Shown here one piece after another: positions 1 to 9,959 of a stretch of DNA of 64,000 nucleotides. The stretch spans positions 1,302,001-1,366,000 of the forward strand of contig NZ_JAHOOZ010000001.1 in assembly GCF_019075875.1 (NCBI RefSeq), read 5' to 3'. How positions within the stretch are numbered: the stretch's first letter is position 1; every line of letters begins with the position of its first letter. The notes beneath the pieces are model-generated. The model was not told the origin of the DNA and searched no databases. It worked only from the letters and a program-made list of their open reading frames with translations. This stretch comes from Novosphingobium sp. G106. GTDB lineage: Bacteria; Pseudomonadota; Alphaproteobacteria; Sphingomonadales; Sphingomonadaceae. Made by a program: the position numbers and the translations under genes.

Positions 1-1
1 C

Positions 2-106
2 GGAGAACATCCCTTCGTCGCGGTCGGCACGGCGCATATGGCGGGCGACGAAGGGCTCCCGGCGATGCTGGCGGCGAAGGGCTTCAAGGTGACCCGCGTC
101 CAATGA
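2..106 (+). CDS. TraB/GumN family protein, C-terminal end only
   Basis: Only the last 34 codons lie in the window; the 5' part is upstream. The readable tail contains [15 protein letters not shown] followed by a short LxxxGFKVTRV end. This matches the closing block of TraB/GumN family proteins (AVGxxHLxGxxGL, then a GxxVxRV end). Members are mostly exported or membrane-associated proteins of poorly defined role, possibly metallopeptidase-like. The stop overlaps the start of the next gene (ATGA), so the two are probably translationally coupled. The family call rests on a short segment. Confidence 0.6.
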   Translation, partial: GEHPFVAVGTAHMAGDEGLPAMLAAKGFKVTRVQ

Positions 107-837
107 GCGGGCGTTTCCGGCGGACGAAGCGAACGCTCACCGGTCTGATAGCCGGCATCGCGGTGACGCTTCTCGCCGTCTTCGCCGTCGGCGGCTATTT
201 CAGTCGCGAGGCCTATGTCTTCGAACCGGCCACGGGCGGTCGGTCGGATGGATTGGTGGCGGTGTTCTGGTCGGGCGACATGGGCACGGCGGTCGGCCTG
301 GGGAGCACGGTCATCGAGCGGCTGCGCGCGGATGGCATTCCCGTGCTTACGGTCAGGTCTCCCGTGCTGTTCGCCCGGGCGCGCGATGCCGGTTTTGCCG
401 ACCGTGTCATGACCCTTGCGCTTCGCCGCGCGCTCGCCGAGGCTGGCGCGCAGCGAATTGCGGTCGTCGGCAGTTCCTTCGGCTCCGACATGGTGGTCGC
501 CAGCCTTGGCCACGTGCCGCCCGATCTGCGCGCGCGGATATCTGCTGTCGCCGTCGTCGGCGCGGGCAAGGACATCTATTTCCACGCCAATCCCAGCGGC
601 TTTTTCTACAGCGGGCCGAGTGCAGTCGATCCTGCCGTGGCGGTTCCGCTGCTCAAGGGCCTGCCGGTTACCTGCATCTACGGCTCGGCCGACGACGAGA
701 CGCTTTGCCCGGAACCGGAGATGGCCGGGGCGCGGCAAGTACGCATTAAGGCCGGCCACGCGATGCTGTGGAGCCACGACCTGGTGGCCGACAAAGTGCT
801 GGAGGCCCTGCGGCAGCCCCCGCAGCCGCTGCACTAG
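103..837 (+). CDS. VirJ/AcvB-like alpha/beta hydrolase, membrane anchored
   Basis: A 244-residue protein with a basic N-terminus and one hydrophobic segment at about residues 11-32, giving a signal anchor and a periplasmic catalytic part. The nucleophile elbow GSSFGSD puts the likely catalytic Ser at residue 125. [14 protein letters not shown] block follows near residue 190, and a GHAMLW His near 218. The C-terminal CxYGxxDxxxxCP and GH arrangement is that of the VirJ/AcvB family, where characterised members hydrolyse lysyl-phosphatidylglycerol or support virulence-related export. The substrate here is unknown. It overlaps the upstream TraB/GumN-like gene by 4 bases. Confidence 0.6.
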   Translation: MSGRFRRTKRTLTGLIAGIAVTLLAVFAVGGYFSREAYVFEPATGGRSDGLVAVFWSGDMGTAVGLGSTVIERLRADGIPVLTVRSPVLFARARDAGFADRVMTLALRRALAEAGAQRIAVVGSSFGSDMVVASLGHVPPDLRARISAVAVVGAGKDIYFHANPSGFFYSGPSAVDPAVAVPLLKGLPVTCIYGSADDETLCPEPEMAGARQVRIKAGHAMLWSHDLVADKVLEALRQPPQPLH

Positions 838-947
838 GCTTGCTTTTCCGGGCCATTGCCGCTAACGGCGCCCGCTTCCCGTCATGGTCATCCCTGGAGG
901 CGTGACGGAGAAGATGTGCAATCCAGTGTTTTCGAAAGGCAAGTATT

Positions 948-1559
948 ATGAGCGATACGCTTAACCTGCCGGCAGAGACGCGCGAACGGGCTGGCAAGGG
1001 AGCCTCCCGTGATCTGCGTCGTTCTGGCCGTGTCCCCGCCGTCGTCTATGGCGGCAACGAAGAGCCGCTGACCATCCACGTCGAAGAGAAGGAACTGCGC
1101 CGCCAGCTCGGCACCGGTCACTTCTTCAACTCGATCGTCGAGGTCGAGGTCGGTGGCAAGAAGCTGCGGACACTGCCCAAGGACGTCGCGTTCCACCCGG
1201 TCTCCGACCGCCCGCTGCATGTCGACTTCCTGCGCCTGTCGAAGGATTCCAAGGTTCACGTCAACGTGCCCGTGGTGTTCATCAACGAAGAGAAGTCGCC
1301 CGGCCTCAAGAAGGGCGCCGTGCTCAACATCGTGCACCACAGCCTCGATTTGATCTGCGACGCGGACAAGATCCCCGACGAGATCAGCATCGACGTTTCC
1401 GGTCTCGAGATCGGCGATTCGATCCATATCGGCAACATCACTCTGCCCGCCGGCACCGCCGACGGTAGCCATGAGCAGGATCTCACGATCGCCACGATCG
1501 TTGCCCCCTCGGCGCTGAAGAGCGACGAAGGCGACAACGAGACGCCGGCCGAGGCGTAA
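948..1559 (+). CDS. rplY: 50S ribosomal protein L25 (Ctc form)
   Basis: A 203-residue L25/Ctc protein that binds 5S rRNA in the large ribosomal subunit. The N-terminal L25 domain spans about residues 5-95, with the [20 protein letters not shown] segment typical of the family. A C-terminal TL5/Ctc beta domain reaches about residue 185, and the end is acidic. The length fits the long Ctc form rather than the short E. coli L25. The start has an AAAGGCAAG-like ribosome site upstream. It precedes pth, the order found in many alphaproteobacteria, with a strong hairpin between the two genes. Confidence 0.95.
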   Translation: MSDTLNLPAETRERAGKGASRDLRRSGRVPAVVYGGNEEPLTIHVEEKELRRQLGTGHFFNSIVEVEVGGKKLRTLPKDVAFHPVSDRPLHVDFLRLSKDSKVHVNVPVVFINEEKSPGLKKGAVLNIVHHSLDLICDADKIPDEISIDVSGLEIGDSIHIGNITLPAGTADGSHEQDLTIATIVAPSALKSDEGDNETPAEA

Positions 1560-1567
1560 AGACAGTG

Positions 1568-1595
1568 CGTCGTCCCGGTGCGAGCCGGGACGACG
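1568..1595 (+). terminator. Intercistronic hairpin between rplY and pth
   Basis: A perfect 11-bp stem (CGTCGTCCCGG with CCGGGACGACG) around a 6-base loop lies just after the rplY stop. No T-tract follows on the + strand. It may act as an attenuator or mRNA-stability hairpin, or be a Rho-independent terminator lacking a U-run. Confidence 0.5.
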
Positions 1596-1624
1596 ATACT
1601 TCGCTGCGACACTGAGGAAATCCG

Positions 1625-2194
1625 ATGCAGCTCTGGGTCGGCCTCGGCAATCCCGGTCCGCAATATGCGATGAACCGGCACAACGTCGGCTTCATGACGA
1701 CCGACACCATCGCCGAAGTCCACGATTTCGGCCCGGTCCAGAAGAAGTTCCTGGGCTGGCTGCAGGAAGGCCGCATCGGCGGCCAGAAGATCCTCCTGCT
1801 CAAACCCGCGACATTCATGAACGAAAGCGGCCGTTCGGTCGGCGAGGCGCTGCGCTTCTACAAGCTCGGCACCGATGCGCTGACCGTGTTCCACGACGAG
1901 CTCGATCTCGCTCCGTTCAAGGTCAAGGTGAAGCAGGGCGGCGGCACTGCCGGGCACAACGGCCTGCGCTCGATCGACCAGCATCTCGGCCCTGATTTTC
2001 GCCGCGTGCGGCTCGGCATCGGCCATCCCGGCCACAAGGACCGCGTCACCGGCCACGTCCTCGGCAACTATGCCAAAACCGAAATGGACGACCTTGCCGA
2101 CATGCTGGGTGCGATCTCGGCCGAGGCCGAATGGCTCGCCAAGGGCGACGACACCCGGTTCATGAACGATATCGCCCTGCGGCTGCAGGACTGA
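1625..2194 (+). CDS. pth: Peptidyl-tRNA hydrolase
   Basis: 189 residues, the usual length. The enzyme releases tRNA from peptidyl-tRNA that has dropped off ribosomes. It opens with VGLGNPGPQYAMNRHNVGF, which contains the catalytic His of the family. KPATFMNESG and HDELDL follow (the latter with the conserved Asp), then the GGGTAGHNGLRS substrate-binding loop. A GAGGAAAT ribosome site precedes the ATG. It lies downstream of rplY and is likely expressed with it. Confidence 0.96.
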   Translation: MQLWVGLGNPGPQYAMNRHNVGFMTTDTIAEVHDFGPVQKKFLGWLQEGRIGGQKILLLKPATFMNESGRSVGEALRFYKLGTDALTVFHDELDLAPFKVKVKQGGGTAGHNGLRSIDQHLGPDFRRVRLGIGHPGHKDRVTGHVLGNYAKTEMDDLADMLGAISAEAEWLAKGDDTRFMNDIALRLQD

Positions 2195-2257
2195 CGCCCC
2201 CTCGACTGTCGCTGCCATCGGCGTATTCTCCGCAGACCACGCGAGAGGAGAGACGCC

Positions 2258-3274
2258 ATGCCGGAGCTTAGCCCCAAGTTGAGCAGGCGCCATCTGCTTG
2301 TCGGAACCGGGGCGCTTGCCGCCGCCGCAGCCGTTCCCGCCGCCGCAGTTTCTGAGCCCAGGCCGCTCGCCGGCAAGAGCTTCCTGATCACCGGCACCTC
2401 GTCGGGCTTCGGCAATGTCGGCGCACTGCTCTATGCCCGGAAAGGCGCACGGGTCTTCGCGACCATGCGCAACCTGCCGCGGCCCGAGGGCGAGGCGCTG
2501 CTCAAGGTCGCCAGAGACGAGAAGCTCGATCTCCGCGTCTTGCCGCTCGACGTGACGTCGGAAGAACAGGTCAATGCTGCGGTCGCCGAGGCCGAGCGGC
2601 TGAACGGCGGCCCGCTCGACGTGCTGGTCAACAATGCCGGGATCAACATCGCCGGTCCGGTCGAACTGCAGGATCTCGAAGCCACCAGGCTGACTTTCGA
2701 CACCAACGTCTTCGGGCTGCAGCGGACGATGCGCGCGGTGCTGCCGGGCATGCGCAGCCGCAAGTCGGGGCTGATCTTCAACGTATCGTCGCAGCAGGGC
2801 AGGATCATCATGCCGGCCGGCGGGCTCTATTCGTCGACCAAGTTCGCGGTCGAGGCGATGAGCGAACAGATCGCCTACGAGCTCGCGCCGCACGGAATCG
2901 AAGTGGTGATCATCGAACCCGGCGGTTTTGCGACGGGCATCGGGCGCAACCGCGCGCGCTACACCTCCGCCCTCGCCGCCCGCGCCGACGAAAAGCACAA
3001 GGCCGGTTACCCCGAGCTCGTCGCGCAGATGAGTCGCATGCCGGGCGGTGGCTCGGCGCCTGTGACTTTGCCTCCCGGCATGCCCGATCCGATCGAGGTG
3101 CCCAAGGCAATCGCCGAAATCGCCGCCATGCCCGCCGGCACCCGTCCGCTCCGCCGCCCGGTACATCCCGGTAACAAGCCGCAGCTCGAGATCAACCGCG
3201 TTTCGGCCGAAACGCAGCGCGGGCTGCTGGAGAAGAGCGCCTACGCGCCCTGGGGCAAGGCAGTGCTCGACTGA
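2258..3274 (+). CDS. Short-chain dehydrogenase with a Tat signal
   Basis: A 338-residue SDR. Residues 1-32 hold a twin-arginine signal: SRRHLLVGTG, then an Ala-rich stretch ending AAA. The Rossmann domain starts near residue 40 with TGTSSGFG. NNAG lies near 126, a Ser region FNVSSQQG near 172, and the YSSTK catalytic Tyr/Lys near 188, so the classical triad is intact. An exported SDR is unusual because the nicotinamide cofactor would have to be bound before Tat export. Substrate unknown. It has a GAGAGGAG ribosome site and stands alone between pth and ychF. Confidence 0.8.
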   Translation: MPELSPKLSRRHLLVGTGALAAAAAVPAAAVSEPRPLAGKSFLITGTSSGFGNVGALLYARKGARVFATMRNLPRPEGEALLKVARDEKLDLRVLPLDVTSEEQVNAAVAEAERLNGGPLDVLVNNAGINIAGPVELQDLEATRLTFDTNVFGLQRTMRAVLPGMRSRKSGLIFNVSSQQGRIIMPAGGLYSSTKFAVEAMSEQIAYELAPHGIEVVIIEPGGFATGIGRNRARYTSALAARADEKHKAGYPELVAQMSRMPGGGSAPVTLPPGMPDPIEVPKAIAEIAAMPAGTRPLRRPVHPGNKPQLEINRVSAETQRGLLEKSAYAPWGKAVLD

Positions 3275-3350
3275 TAGCAGGCGCACCGAACTGGCCTTTT
3301 GCCGCGCACCGCTCTATGGGCGCGCGCTCAGGATCTATTCGGAGTTTCAC

Positions 3351-4451
3351 ATGGGTTTTCGTTGCGGGATCGTCGGCCTGCCTAACGTCGGCAAGTCGAC
3401 GCTGTTCAACGCGCTGACCGAGACGCAGGCGGCGCAGGCGGCGAACTATCCGTTCTGCACAATCGAGCCCAATGTCGGCCAGGTCGGCGTGCCCGACCCG
3501 CGGCTCGACAAGCTGGCCGCGATCGCCGGCTCGGCCAAGATCATCCCGACACAGCTCGGCTTCGTCGACATCGCCGGCCTGGTGCGCGGCGCCTCGAAGG
3601 GCGAAGGCCTGGGCAACCAGTTCCTCGGCAACATCCGCGAGGTCGACGCGGTCATTCATGTGCTGCGCTGCTTCGAGAACGATGACATCCAGCACGTCGA
3701 CAACAAGGTCGATCCGATCTCCGACGCCGAGACGGTCGAGACCGAGCTGATGCTCTCGGACCTCGAAAGCCTGGAGAAGCGGGTCCCCGCCGCGCAGAAG
3801 AAGGCCGCGCAGGGCGACAAGGAGCAGAAGATCGTCGCTTCGGTGCTCGGCCAGGCGCTCGAGCTGCTGCGCGAGGGCAAGCCGGCGCGGCTGACCCAGC
3901 CCAAGGACGAGGAAGAGGAGCGCGTGTTCAAGCAGGCGCAGCTTTTGACCTCGAAGCCCGTGCTCTACGTCTGCAACGTCGAGGAAGAAGCCGCGGCCGA
4001 AGGCAATGCCTTCTCGGCCAAGGTGTTCGAGAAGGCCAAGGCGGAGGGCGCCAATGCGGTGATCGTCTCGGCAGCAATCGAAAGTGAGCTGGTCGGCATG
4101 GACCCCGAGGAGCGCATGGTGTTCCTCGAGGAGATGGGCCTTTCGGAGACCGGCCTCGCCCGCATCATCCGCTCGGGCTACGACCTGCTCCACCTGATCA
4201 CCTTCTTCACCGTCGGCCCCAAGGAAGCGCGTGCCTGGACCGTGCACAAGGGCGCCAAGGCCCCCGAGGCCGCGGGCGAGATCCATTCGGACATGCAGCG
4301 TGGCTTCATCCGCGCCGAGACGATCGCCTATGACGACTATGTCGCACTGAATGGCGAGAGCGGCGCCAAGGATGCCGGCAAGCTGCGCCAGGAAGGCAAG
4401 GAATATGTCGTGCAGGACGGCGACTGCCTGCACTTCAAGTTCAACGTCTGA
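3351..4451 (+). CDS. ychF: Redox-regulated ATPase YchF (OLA1 family)
   Basis: 366 residues, standard length. An Obg-like P-loop ATPase that binds ribosomes and is linked to oxidative stress responses. The G1 loop GLPNVGKST is at residues 8-16 and [10 protein letters not shown] is the G3 region. The G4 position reads CNVEEE instead of NKxD, the change that gives this family ATP rather than GTP preference. A coiled-coil insert covers about 130-190 and a TGS domain closes the protein (about 280-366). A single-gene unit in a core region. Confidence 0.96.
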   Translation: MGFRCGIVGLPNVGKSTLFNALTETQAAQAANYPFCTIEPNVGQVGVPDPRLDKLAAIAGSAKIIPTQLGFVDIAGLVRGASKGEGLGNQFLGNIREVDAVIHVLRCFENDDIQHVDNKVDPISDAETVETELMLSDLESLEKRVPAAQKKAAQGDKEQKIVASVLGQALELLREGKPARLTQPKDEEEERVFKQAQLLTSKPVLYVCNVEEEAAAEGNAFSAKVFEKAKAEGANAVIVSAAIESELVGMDPEERMVFLEEMGLSETGLARIIRSGYDLLHLITFFTVGPKEARAWTVHKGAKAPEAAGEIHSDMQRGFIRAETIAYDDYVALNGESGAKDAGKLRQEGKEYVVQDGDCLHFKFNV

Positions 4452-4592
4452 AGGATTTCGGGGATTTGCCTGCCGAAGCGCGGACTCACGTGCGGGGGTG
4501 GGGATCGGGTGAGAGTCGGGGCTTCGACAGGCCCTAGTTAAACACCCTGCCCCGAATTCGGTTCCGGCTTCTCTCCAATCTGGATCAAATTT

Positions 4593-4991
4593 TCAGCGCT
4601 CGAAAGCTGCGATGATGGGGCACGGTCCCTGCTCGGACCGAGCGCATTCCCGCGCGAGGCCCTGCAGCGCGCTTCGAGCCGCCTGAAGCTCGCCAATCCG
4701 GGCGTCAAGCGCTGCTATCCGCGCCTGGGCCATGGCCCGCGCTCGCGGACGATCGTCGCTGCGATCGAGTTCCAGCAATTCGCCGATCTCCTCCAGCGTG
4801 AAACCCGCGCGCTGCGCCCCGCGGATGAACCGCAGGCGCCGCACTTCGTCCTCGCCGTAGTGGCGTCGCCCAGACCCGCTCGCCACCGCCGAGGGCCGCG
4901 GATCGAACAGCAGGCCCTTGCGCTGGTAGAAGCGGATCGTCTCCACCCCGACATCGGCGCTGCGCGCCAGTTCCGAGATTGTCAGCGCCAT
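4593..4991 (-). CDS. MerR-family metal regulator, CueR-like metal loop
   Basis: 132 residues. A MerR winged-helix domain covers about residues 1-70 (ISELARSADVGVETIRFYQR), followed by a dimerisation helix. The metal loop is C116-x7-C124-PII. That spacing matches CueR, the Cu(I)/Ag(I)/Au(I) sensor, rather than Hg-type MerR, and the third upstream Cys of MerR/ZntR is absent. The ATG at 4991 was chosen because the family starts exactly here; the longer upstream frame has no similarity to it. The gene diverges from the His/Met-rich protein at 5106 across a mer-like operator, so it probably controls that gene and itself. A copper-type ligand is inferred from the loop. Confidence 0.82.
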   Translation of the reverse strand: MALTISELARSADVGVETIRFYQRKGLLFDPRPSAVASGSGRRHYGEDEVRRLRFIRGAQRAGFTLEEIGELLELDRSDDRPRARAMAQARIAALDARIGELQAARSALQGLARECARSEQGPCPIIAAFER

Positions 4992-4994
4992 CAC

Positions 4995-5026
4995 TTGACT
5001 CCGTACTATGGTACGGAAGCTATAGG
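4995..5026 (+). promoter_or_regulatory. MerR-type promoter with mer-like operator dyad
   Basis: The -35 is TTGACT at 4995-5000. The perfect dyad CCGTAC-TATG-GTACGG is at 5001-5016. The best -10 is TATAGG at 5021-5026. The 19-20 bp spacer is longer than the normal 17, as expected for a promoter activated by MerR-type DNA untwisting. The dyad half-sites equal those of classical mer operators. It faces the His/Met-rich gene and begins 3 bases beyond the regulator's ATG. Confidence 0.85.
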
Positions 5027-5105
5027 GCTCTCCGCCGCTGGACGGCAAGCGCCTGGTCGCCATCCTCGCTTCCAGGGCCGTCCGTCCCCGCATATGGAGA
5101 ATTGC

Positions 5106-6398
5106 ATGAAGACCGCGCTGTCCCCGCTCGCACTGGTAGCGACGGCTCTTTTCTCCCCCCTGCCCGCGCTGGCGCAAGATCACGATCATTCTCAAATGGA
5201 CCATTCGGCACACGACGCCATGCCGGGCATGGCCGCGGAGGGCGAGATGGACATGGCCCAGCCCGCTCCTTCCGGACCCAGCGCCGGCTCGGGCACTTCG
5301 CTGCTGCCCGCGAACGAGGGCATGGGCGGGCTGCACATACCGGCCGGAAACTGGATGGTGATGGCGCACGGCTTCGTCACGACGCAGTACACCGACCACT
5401 CGGGTCCGCGCGGCGACGACAAGTTCTACTCGACCTCGATGTTCATGGTGAACGGCGAACGCGACACCGGATGGGGCCGCATCCAGCTCAAGTCGATGAT
5501 GAGCCTCGAGCCGGCAATGGATGCGCGCGGCTATCCCAACCTCTTCGCCACGGGCGAGACCGCCGGAGGGCAGCCGCTGGTTGATCGACAGCATCCGCAC
5601 GACCTGTTCATGGAGCTCGCGGCGCGGGTCGATTTCAATCTCGGCGGTTCGACGCGGGCTTTCCTCTACGGCGGTCCCGTCGGCGAACCGGCACTGGGGC
5701 CGAGCGCCTTCATGATGCGCGGTTCGGCGAGCTACAATCCCGAGCCGCCGATCACCCACCACTGGTTCGATTCAACCCACATCACCTACGGCGTGGTGAC
5801 CGCGGGCCTCACGAGCAACCTTTGGCAGCTCGAAGCTTCCGCCTTCCGCGGCGCCGAGCCCGACGAGCATCGCTGGAACATCGAGACGCCCAAGCTTGAC
5901 AGCTGGTCGGTGCGCGCGACGCTGACACCCTCGCCCGCCTGGGCAATCCAGGCGAGCTATGCGCAGATCAAGCAGCCCGAGGCGCTGCATCCGGGCGAGG
6001 ACGAGCACCGCTTCACGGCCTCGGCGCACTATGCCGACAGCAAGGGCTTCTCCGCGATGCTGGCTTTCAGCAACAAGGACCGGGTGCCGGGCGGATCATT
6101 GTCCGCATGGCTGGCCGAGGCGAACTGGAATCTCGACCAGCACAATACGTTGTTCGGCCGTTTCGAGAATGTCGCCAACGACGAACTCTTTCCCGACCAT
6201 GCCGATCCGTTGCACGATCGGACCTTCCGCGTGAGCAAGTTCCAGCTCGGCTACGCCCGGCGCATCCCGGTCGGGCCGGTCGAGCTGGCGCTGGGTGCGT
6301 CAGCCTCCACCTATGCGAAGCCTGCCGCACTCGATGCCGCCTATGGCCGCAACCCTTGGGGCTATACGTTGTTCGCGCGGATCAACCTCGGCAACTGA
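5106..6398 (+). CDS. His/Met-rich outer-membrane-like protein, predicted metal response
   Basis: 430 residues. The signal peptide (about 1-22) ends ALAQ. The next roughly 35 residues are very rich in His, Met and Asp (DHDHSQMDHSAHDAMPGM), a typical soft-metal-binding tail. The remainder alternates polar and aromatic residues like a beta-barrel and ends in a strand, YTLFARINLGN. The start at 5106 follows GGAGA at 5096-5100. Family members often sit beside metal-resistance genes, but the biochemical role is not known to me. The CueR-like regulator and mer-like operator imply induction by copper, silver or mercury. The 3' end overlaps the convergent lipoprotein gene by 17 bases. Confidence 0.65.
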   Translation: MKTALSPLALVATALFSPLPALAQDHDHSQMDHSAHDAMPGMAAEGEMDMAQPAPSGPSAGSGTSLLPANEGMGGLHIPAGNWMVMAHGFVTTQYTDHSGPRGDDKFYSTSMFMVNGERDTGWGRIQLKSMMSLEPAMDARGYPNLFATGETAGGQPLVDRQHPHDLFMELAARVDFNLGGSTRAFLYGGPVGEPALGPSAFMMRGSASYNPEPPITHHWFDSTHITYGVVTAGLTSNLWQLEASAFRGAEPDEHRWNIETPKLDSWSVRATLTPSPAWAIQASYAQIKQPEALHPGEDEHRFTASAHYADSKGFSAMLAFSNKDRVPGGSLSAWLAEANWNLDQHNTLFGRFENVANDELFPDHADPLHDRTFRVSKFQLGYARRIPVGPVELALGASASTYAKPAALDAAYGRNPWGYTLFARINLGN

Positions 6399-6861
6399 GC
6401 GTGCCGGGTGCCTGGTAGACGATGCGCTCGAAGCGGTCGCGGATGGTGACGCGGTCGGGCTGGCGTGCGAACTGCGCCGAGTAGCTGCGTCCGACATATT
6501 TGGCGTGAACGCCCGCGGCGACTTCGGGGCTGCCGTTGTCGGCGGCGAAGATTGCCGGTTCTCCGTCGATCAGCAGCACGGCCTTGGGGCCGCCGACGAT
6601 CAACAGCGGGAAAGCGCCGGGATTGGGATCTGTCGCGAAGGCGCAGTCGCTGCTCCCCAGCTTGTATAGCCGCCGAACGTTCGGGTTGACCGCGCCGAGT
6701 TCGAGGGGCTGGACGGGTGGCTTGATCTTCTGGATGGCCTCGACCTGGGCGACCGCGCGCGCGTCGGCAGCGGCCTTTTCCTCGGGTGTCTGGCCGTTGC
6801 AGGCGGTTGTCAGGAGCGCGATTGCGACTGCCAGCCCCTTGTGGGTGTTATTATTGTTCAC
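6382..6861 (-). CDS. Small putative lipoprotein, function unknown
   Basis: 159 residues with a lipobox-like LLTTACNG (Cys 21) after a hydrophobic stretch, so probably a lipid-anchored periplasmic protein. A charged Ala/Glu/Lys linker (about 25-50) precedes a compact domain with two Cys (SSDCAF and the C-terminal TLSCRG) that might form a disulfide. I recognise no family. It lies immediately downstream of mutL in the same direction (40 bp gap) and is convergent with the His/Met-rich gene, overlapping its end. Confidence 0.6.
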   Translation of the reverse strand: MNNNNTHKGLAVAIALLTTACNGQTPEEKAAADARAVAQVEAIQKIKPPVQPLELGAVNPNVRRLYKLGSSDCAFATDPNPGAFPLLIVGGPKAVLLIDGEPAIFAADNGSPEVAAGVHAKYVGRSYSAQFARQPDRVTIRDRFERIVYQAPGTLSCRG

Positions 6862-6901
6862 GAGTGGACAATGCCTGCGCCCAGGCGTTGTTCCCGCCGG
6901 C

Positions 6902-8704
6902 CTACTTGCGTCCGAACAGCTTCTCGATGTCGCCGTGCGCCAGCTTGACCCAGGTAGGGCGGCCGTGGTTGCACTGTCCCGAGCGCGGCGTACGCTCCAT
7001 CTCGCGCAGAAGCGCGTTCATCTCGGCGACCGACAGCGCACGGCCGGCGCGGACCGAGCCGTGACAGGCCATCGTCGCGAGGACGTGGTCGAGCCGCTCG
7101 CCGAGCAGCAGCGCGTCACCGTTCTGCGCGAGATCGTCGGCGATGTCGCGGACCAGCGCCTGGACGTCGCTCTTGGCCAGCGCCGCAGGGACCGAGCGGA
7201 CTAGCATCGCCGCCGGGCCGAAGCGCTCGATCGCGAGTCCGAACTGGGCGAGTTCGTCCGCTTTCTCTTCGAGCCGGTCACAGGCCGGCTCTTCGAGATC
7301 GATCACCTCCGGCAGCAGCAACGCCTGGGCCGCGGCGACGGTGTCGCCCGTCCCTGCGGCGCGCAGGCGTTCGAGCACGAGCCGCTCGTGCGCCGCATGC
7401 TGGTCGACGATGATCAGGCCGTCTTCGGCCTCGGCGACGATATAGGTGCCGGCCACCTGGCCGCGGGCGACGCCGAGCGGATAGGTTTCGGCTTCCTCGG
7501 GCATCGCTTCGGCGGCTTCGGCGCGGGCTGCCGGAGCCATCAGGTTCTGCTCGTAGCCGCGCCAGGCCTGTCCGGCGTCGCCTACCCGCGAAGGTTCGCG
7601 CTCGAAGTTGGAGAACAGGCTGCGGCCGGTGTGCAGCGCCAAGGGCGGCGAGACAACCGGCTCGACCTGCCAATTGGCCATGGCGCCCGCGGCCGGGGTC
7701 TGGGCGCTGCGCTGGCCCGAACTGTCGAGCGCATGGCGCAGCGCGCTGACGAGAAAGCCGCGCACGAAAGCCGGATCACGGAAGCGCACCTCGGTCTTGG
7801 CCGGGTGGACGTTGACGTCGACCTCCTCGGGCGGGAGTTCGAGGAACAGCGCCAGCACCGCGTGGCGGTCGCGCGCGAGCATGTCGGCGTAGGCGCCGCG
7901 CACCGCGCCGATCAAGAGCCGGTCGCGCACCGGCCGGCCGTTGACGAACAGATACTGGTGATCGGCGACGCCGCGATTGAAGGTTGGTAGGCCCGCCACC
8001 CCCGTGAGCCGAGCGGACCCGCGTTCTGCTTCGATGATCACGCCGTCCTCGGCAAGCTCCCGCGCGACGAGGCGGGAGACACGCGCGGCCAGCGCCTCGT
8101 CGGGCTGAACCTGCAAAACGCGGCGGCCGTCGTGTTCCAGCGTGAAGCCGACGTCGGGCCGCGCCATCGCGAGCCGGCGGACCACGTCGAGGCAGGCGGC
8201 ATATTCGGCGCGAGCGCTGCGCAGGAACTTGCGCCGGACCGGCACCTTGCCGAACAGGTCCTCGACCCTGATGCGTGTACCCGGCGGCAGCGCAGCGGGG
8301 CCGTCTTCGGCGACCACGCCGTGATCGACGACCCGCTTCCAGCCTTCCAGCCCGCGCGGCCGGCTTTCGATCGACAGCCGCGCGACGCTGGCGATCGACG
8401 GGAGCGCCTCGCCGCGGAAGCCCAACGTCGCGACCAGTTCGATATGTTCGTCGGGCAGCTTCGAGGTCGCGTGACGTTCGAGCGCCAGCGCAATTTCCTG
8501 TGGATTCATGCCGCAGCCATCGTCGGTCACTTCGATGAGGCCGAGTCCCCCGTCTCCGAGCCGTACCGTGATCGCCGTAGAGCCCGCATCTATAGCATTT
8601 TCAACGAGTTCCTTGAGCGCGGAAGCGGGGCGCTCGACCACTTCGCCCGCGGCTATGCGGTTGACAAGTTCTTCGGGCAGGCGGCGTATTTCTGGCACTT
8701 CCAC
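6902..8704 (-). CDS. mutL: DNA mismatch repair protein MutL with endonuclease motif
   Basis: 600 residues. The N-terminal GHKL ATPase covers about 1-330: NRIAAGEVVERPASALKE, DDGCGM at 61-66, and TLGFRGEAL near 93. A variable linker follows to about 410, then the C-terminal dimerisation domain. That domain carries DQHAAHERLVLE at 434-445, the DQHA(x)2E(x)4E nicking-endonuclease motif, and a C-terminal CNHGRPT block that completes the metal site. This is expected in bacteria lacking MutH/Dam-directed repair. It is divergent from mreB. Confidence 0.95.
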   Translation of the reverse strand: MEVPEIRRLPEELVNRIAAGEVVERPASALKELVENAIDAGSTAITVRLGDGGLGLIEVTDDGCGMNPQEIALALERHATSKLPDEHIELVATLGFRGEALPSIASVARLSIESRPRGLEGWKRVVDHGVVAEDGPAALPPGTRIRVEDLFGKVPVRRKFLRSARAEYAACLDVVRRLAMARPDVGFTLEHDGRRVLQVQPDEALAARVSRLVARELAEDGVIIEAERGSARLTGVAGLPTFNRGVADHQYLFVNGRPVRDRLLIGAVRGAYADMLARDRHAVLALFLELPPEEVDVNVHPAKTEVRFRDPAFVRGFLVSALRHALDSSGQRSAQTPAAGAMANWQVEPVVSPPLALHTGRSLFSNFEREPSRVGDAGQAWRGYEQNLMAPAARAEAAEAMPEEAETYPLGVARGQVAGTYIVAEAEDGLIIVDQHAAHERLVLERLRAAGTGDTVAAAQALLLPEVIDLEEPACDRLEEKADELAQFGLAIERFGPAAMLVRSVPAALAKSDVQALVRDIADDLAQNGDALLLGERLDHVLATMACHGSVRAGRALSVAEMNALLREMERTPRSGQCNHGRPTWVKLAHGDIEKLFGRK

Positions 8705-9937
<1,233 letters not shown>

Positions 9938-9959
9938 CCGCCAGAGGAGAAGACGCTCC

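Noticed and set aside
1256..3286. 676-codon open frame on the - strand across rplY, pth and the Tat-SDR gene
   Set aside because: It runs antisense through three well-identified genes and has a His/Arg/Asp-rich composition typical of reverse-strand shadows in GC-rich DNA.
4593..5762. 389-codon version of the MerR-type gene
   Set aside because: Only the last 132 codons match MerR; the extra part is antisense to the His/Met-rich gene and would place the operator inside the coding region.
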